Source of the DNA: Syntrophomonadaceae bacterium
GTDB lineage: Bacteria > Bacillota > Dethiobacteria > DTU022
Direction of reading: 5' to 3'
Length of the DNA: 7,034 nt
NCBI GenBank assembly: GCA_003566935.1
Contig: PXBM01000058.1
Span: 1 to 7,034, forward strand
Below, in pieces: positions 6,650 through 7,034 of the stretch. Position 1 is the stretch's first letter, and each line of letters begins with the position of its first letter. A model generated the notes under the pieces. The model searched no databases and had not been told where the DNA came from. It saw only the letters and a program-made list of their open reading frames with translations. Both the position numbers and the translations under genes were made by a program.

Positions 6650-6765
6650 CTCAAATAACCTCCCTGTTTAGAACAGTACTCATAATCGGGGATTCAGAAA
6701 TCAACAGTAATAATGACTTCCTTTTATAAATGATATGGCTGCGGTTATCTCTACTGAATTCTGGA
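6650..6765 (-). other. nrdR-nrdD intergenic gap (116 bases)
   Basis: Apart from the nrdD ribosome binding site, I see no gene, no GC-rich hairpin followed by a T-run, and no convincing -35/-10 pair here. I also do not see the paired AT-rich inverted repeats expected of NrdR boxes. The gap is longer than most others in the cluster, so a weak or non-canonical promoter for nrdDG could lie here, but the sequence alone does not show it. Read-through from nrdR remains the simplest reading. Confidence 0.5.
6659..6664 (-). promoter_or_regulatory. Strong ribosome binding site deciding the TTG start of nrdD
   Basis: On the minus strand the sequence reads GGGAGG followed by nine bases (6650-6658) and then TTG. 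This is a near-ideal Shine-Dalgarno core and spacing. It favours the TTG start over the ATG twenty codons downstream, and gives NrdD a 20-residue N-terminal extension ahead of its ATP-cone. Confidence 0.8.
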
Positions 6766-7034
6766 TCATGAACCTTTCTTTTCCTCAAGCATCTCTTCCA
6801 GTTCGGCTTTAAATGTTTCTACATCGGGAAACTGGCGAAAAACCGAGGCAAATCGGACATAGGCCACTTCATCAATAGCTTTTAGCTCTTTTAAAATAAT
6901 GTCACCGATCTTGTCAGCAGGTACTTCCTTCGGATAACTGGAGCGCAAATCCTGCTCCAGTTTTTCAACAACTTCTTCCCAGCGAGAAAGAGGAATATTT
7001 CTTTTTTGGCCGGCTAAAACAAGCCCTTTCAGAA
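6766..7034 (-). CDS. nrdR: NrdR transcriptional repressor, C-terminal part (5' end outside window)
   Basis: NrdR is a nucleotide-sensing repressor of ribonucleotide reductase genes, with an N-terminal zinc ribbon that contributes to DNA binding and a C-terminal ATP-cone that reads ATP/dATP. Only the ATP-cone end is present: 88 sense codons plus two bases run open to the right edge and stop at TGA (6766-6768), against a family length of about 150 residues. The visible part begins LKGLVLAGQKRNIPLS and contains the highly typical block IDEVAYVRFASVFRQF, followed by an acidic helical tail ending in EEKKGS. The zinc ribbon cysteines would lie beyond the window. A TTG at 6946-6948 could be mistaken for a start, but the family alignment clearly continues upstream of it. 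The gene lies 116 bases upstream of nrdD in the same direction, so it may be co-transcribed with its likely target. Family assignment is secure; which promoters it controls is inference. Confidence 0.93.
   Translation of the reverse strand, partial: LKGLVLAGQKRNIPLSRWEEVVEKLEQDLRSSYPKEVPADKIGDIILKELKAIDEVAYVRFASVFRQFPDVETFKAELEEMLEEKKGS

Noticed and set aside
6680..6730. Possible sigma-H-like pair (AAAGGAAGT ... GAAT) before nrdD
   Set aside because: The spacer is about 17 bases instead of 11-12 and both elements have mismatches.
6766..6948. 60-codon gene starting at TTG 6946-6948
   Set aside because: The frame stays open to the window edge and the upstream residues match the NrdR ATP-cone, so this is an internal Leu codon.

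Overview
The window is a tightly packed gene cluster in which every gene is on the minus strand, so transcription runs from the right end to the left end. The gene order is nrdR (3' part only), nrdD, nrdG, pgeF (ylmD), a HlyD-type membrane adaptor gene, ylmE (YggS/PLPBP family), ylmG (YggT family) and ylmH (S4 domain). A further gene probably begins at or just beyond the left edge. The backbone pgeF - ylmE - ylmG - ylmH matches the Bacillus subtilis ylmD-E-F-G-H series that precedes divIVA and ileS. Together with the strong Shine-Dalgarno sequence of nrdD, the anaerobic ribonucleotide reductase and a sigma-H-like promoter, this suggests an anaerobic, probably spore-forming member of the Bacillota (Clostridia / Peptococcaceae-Syntrophomonadaceae type). 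The taxonomic placement is inference from gene order and protein character.

Right part (3993-7034): the end of the regulator nrdR is followed by a 116-base gap. Then come the class III (glycyl radical) ribonucleotide reductase NrdD and its radical-SAM activase NrdG, whose start and stop codons overlap as ATGA. This is an anaerobic dNTP-supply module placed directly behind its family's usual repressor.

Middle (1270-4041): pgeF overlaps the end of nrdG by 49 bases. It is followed after 15 bases by a single-pass HlyD-like protein, and then by the PLP homeostasis protein YlmE.

Left part (1-1269): a 126-base spacer lies where sepF (ylmF), often with proC, is found in relatives. YlmG and YlmH follow, separated by 5 bases. 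Just downstream of ylmH is a well-matched sigma-H-type promoter pointing left, out of the window.

Nothing here looks like a mobile element, CRISPR array, RNA gene or defence system. The points most worth a second look are the sigma-H-like promoter, the insertion of nrdDG into the ylm cluster, the empty sepF position, the partnerless HlyD-like protein with a very acidic insert, and the high share of non-ATG starts.
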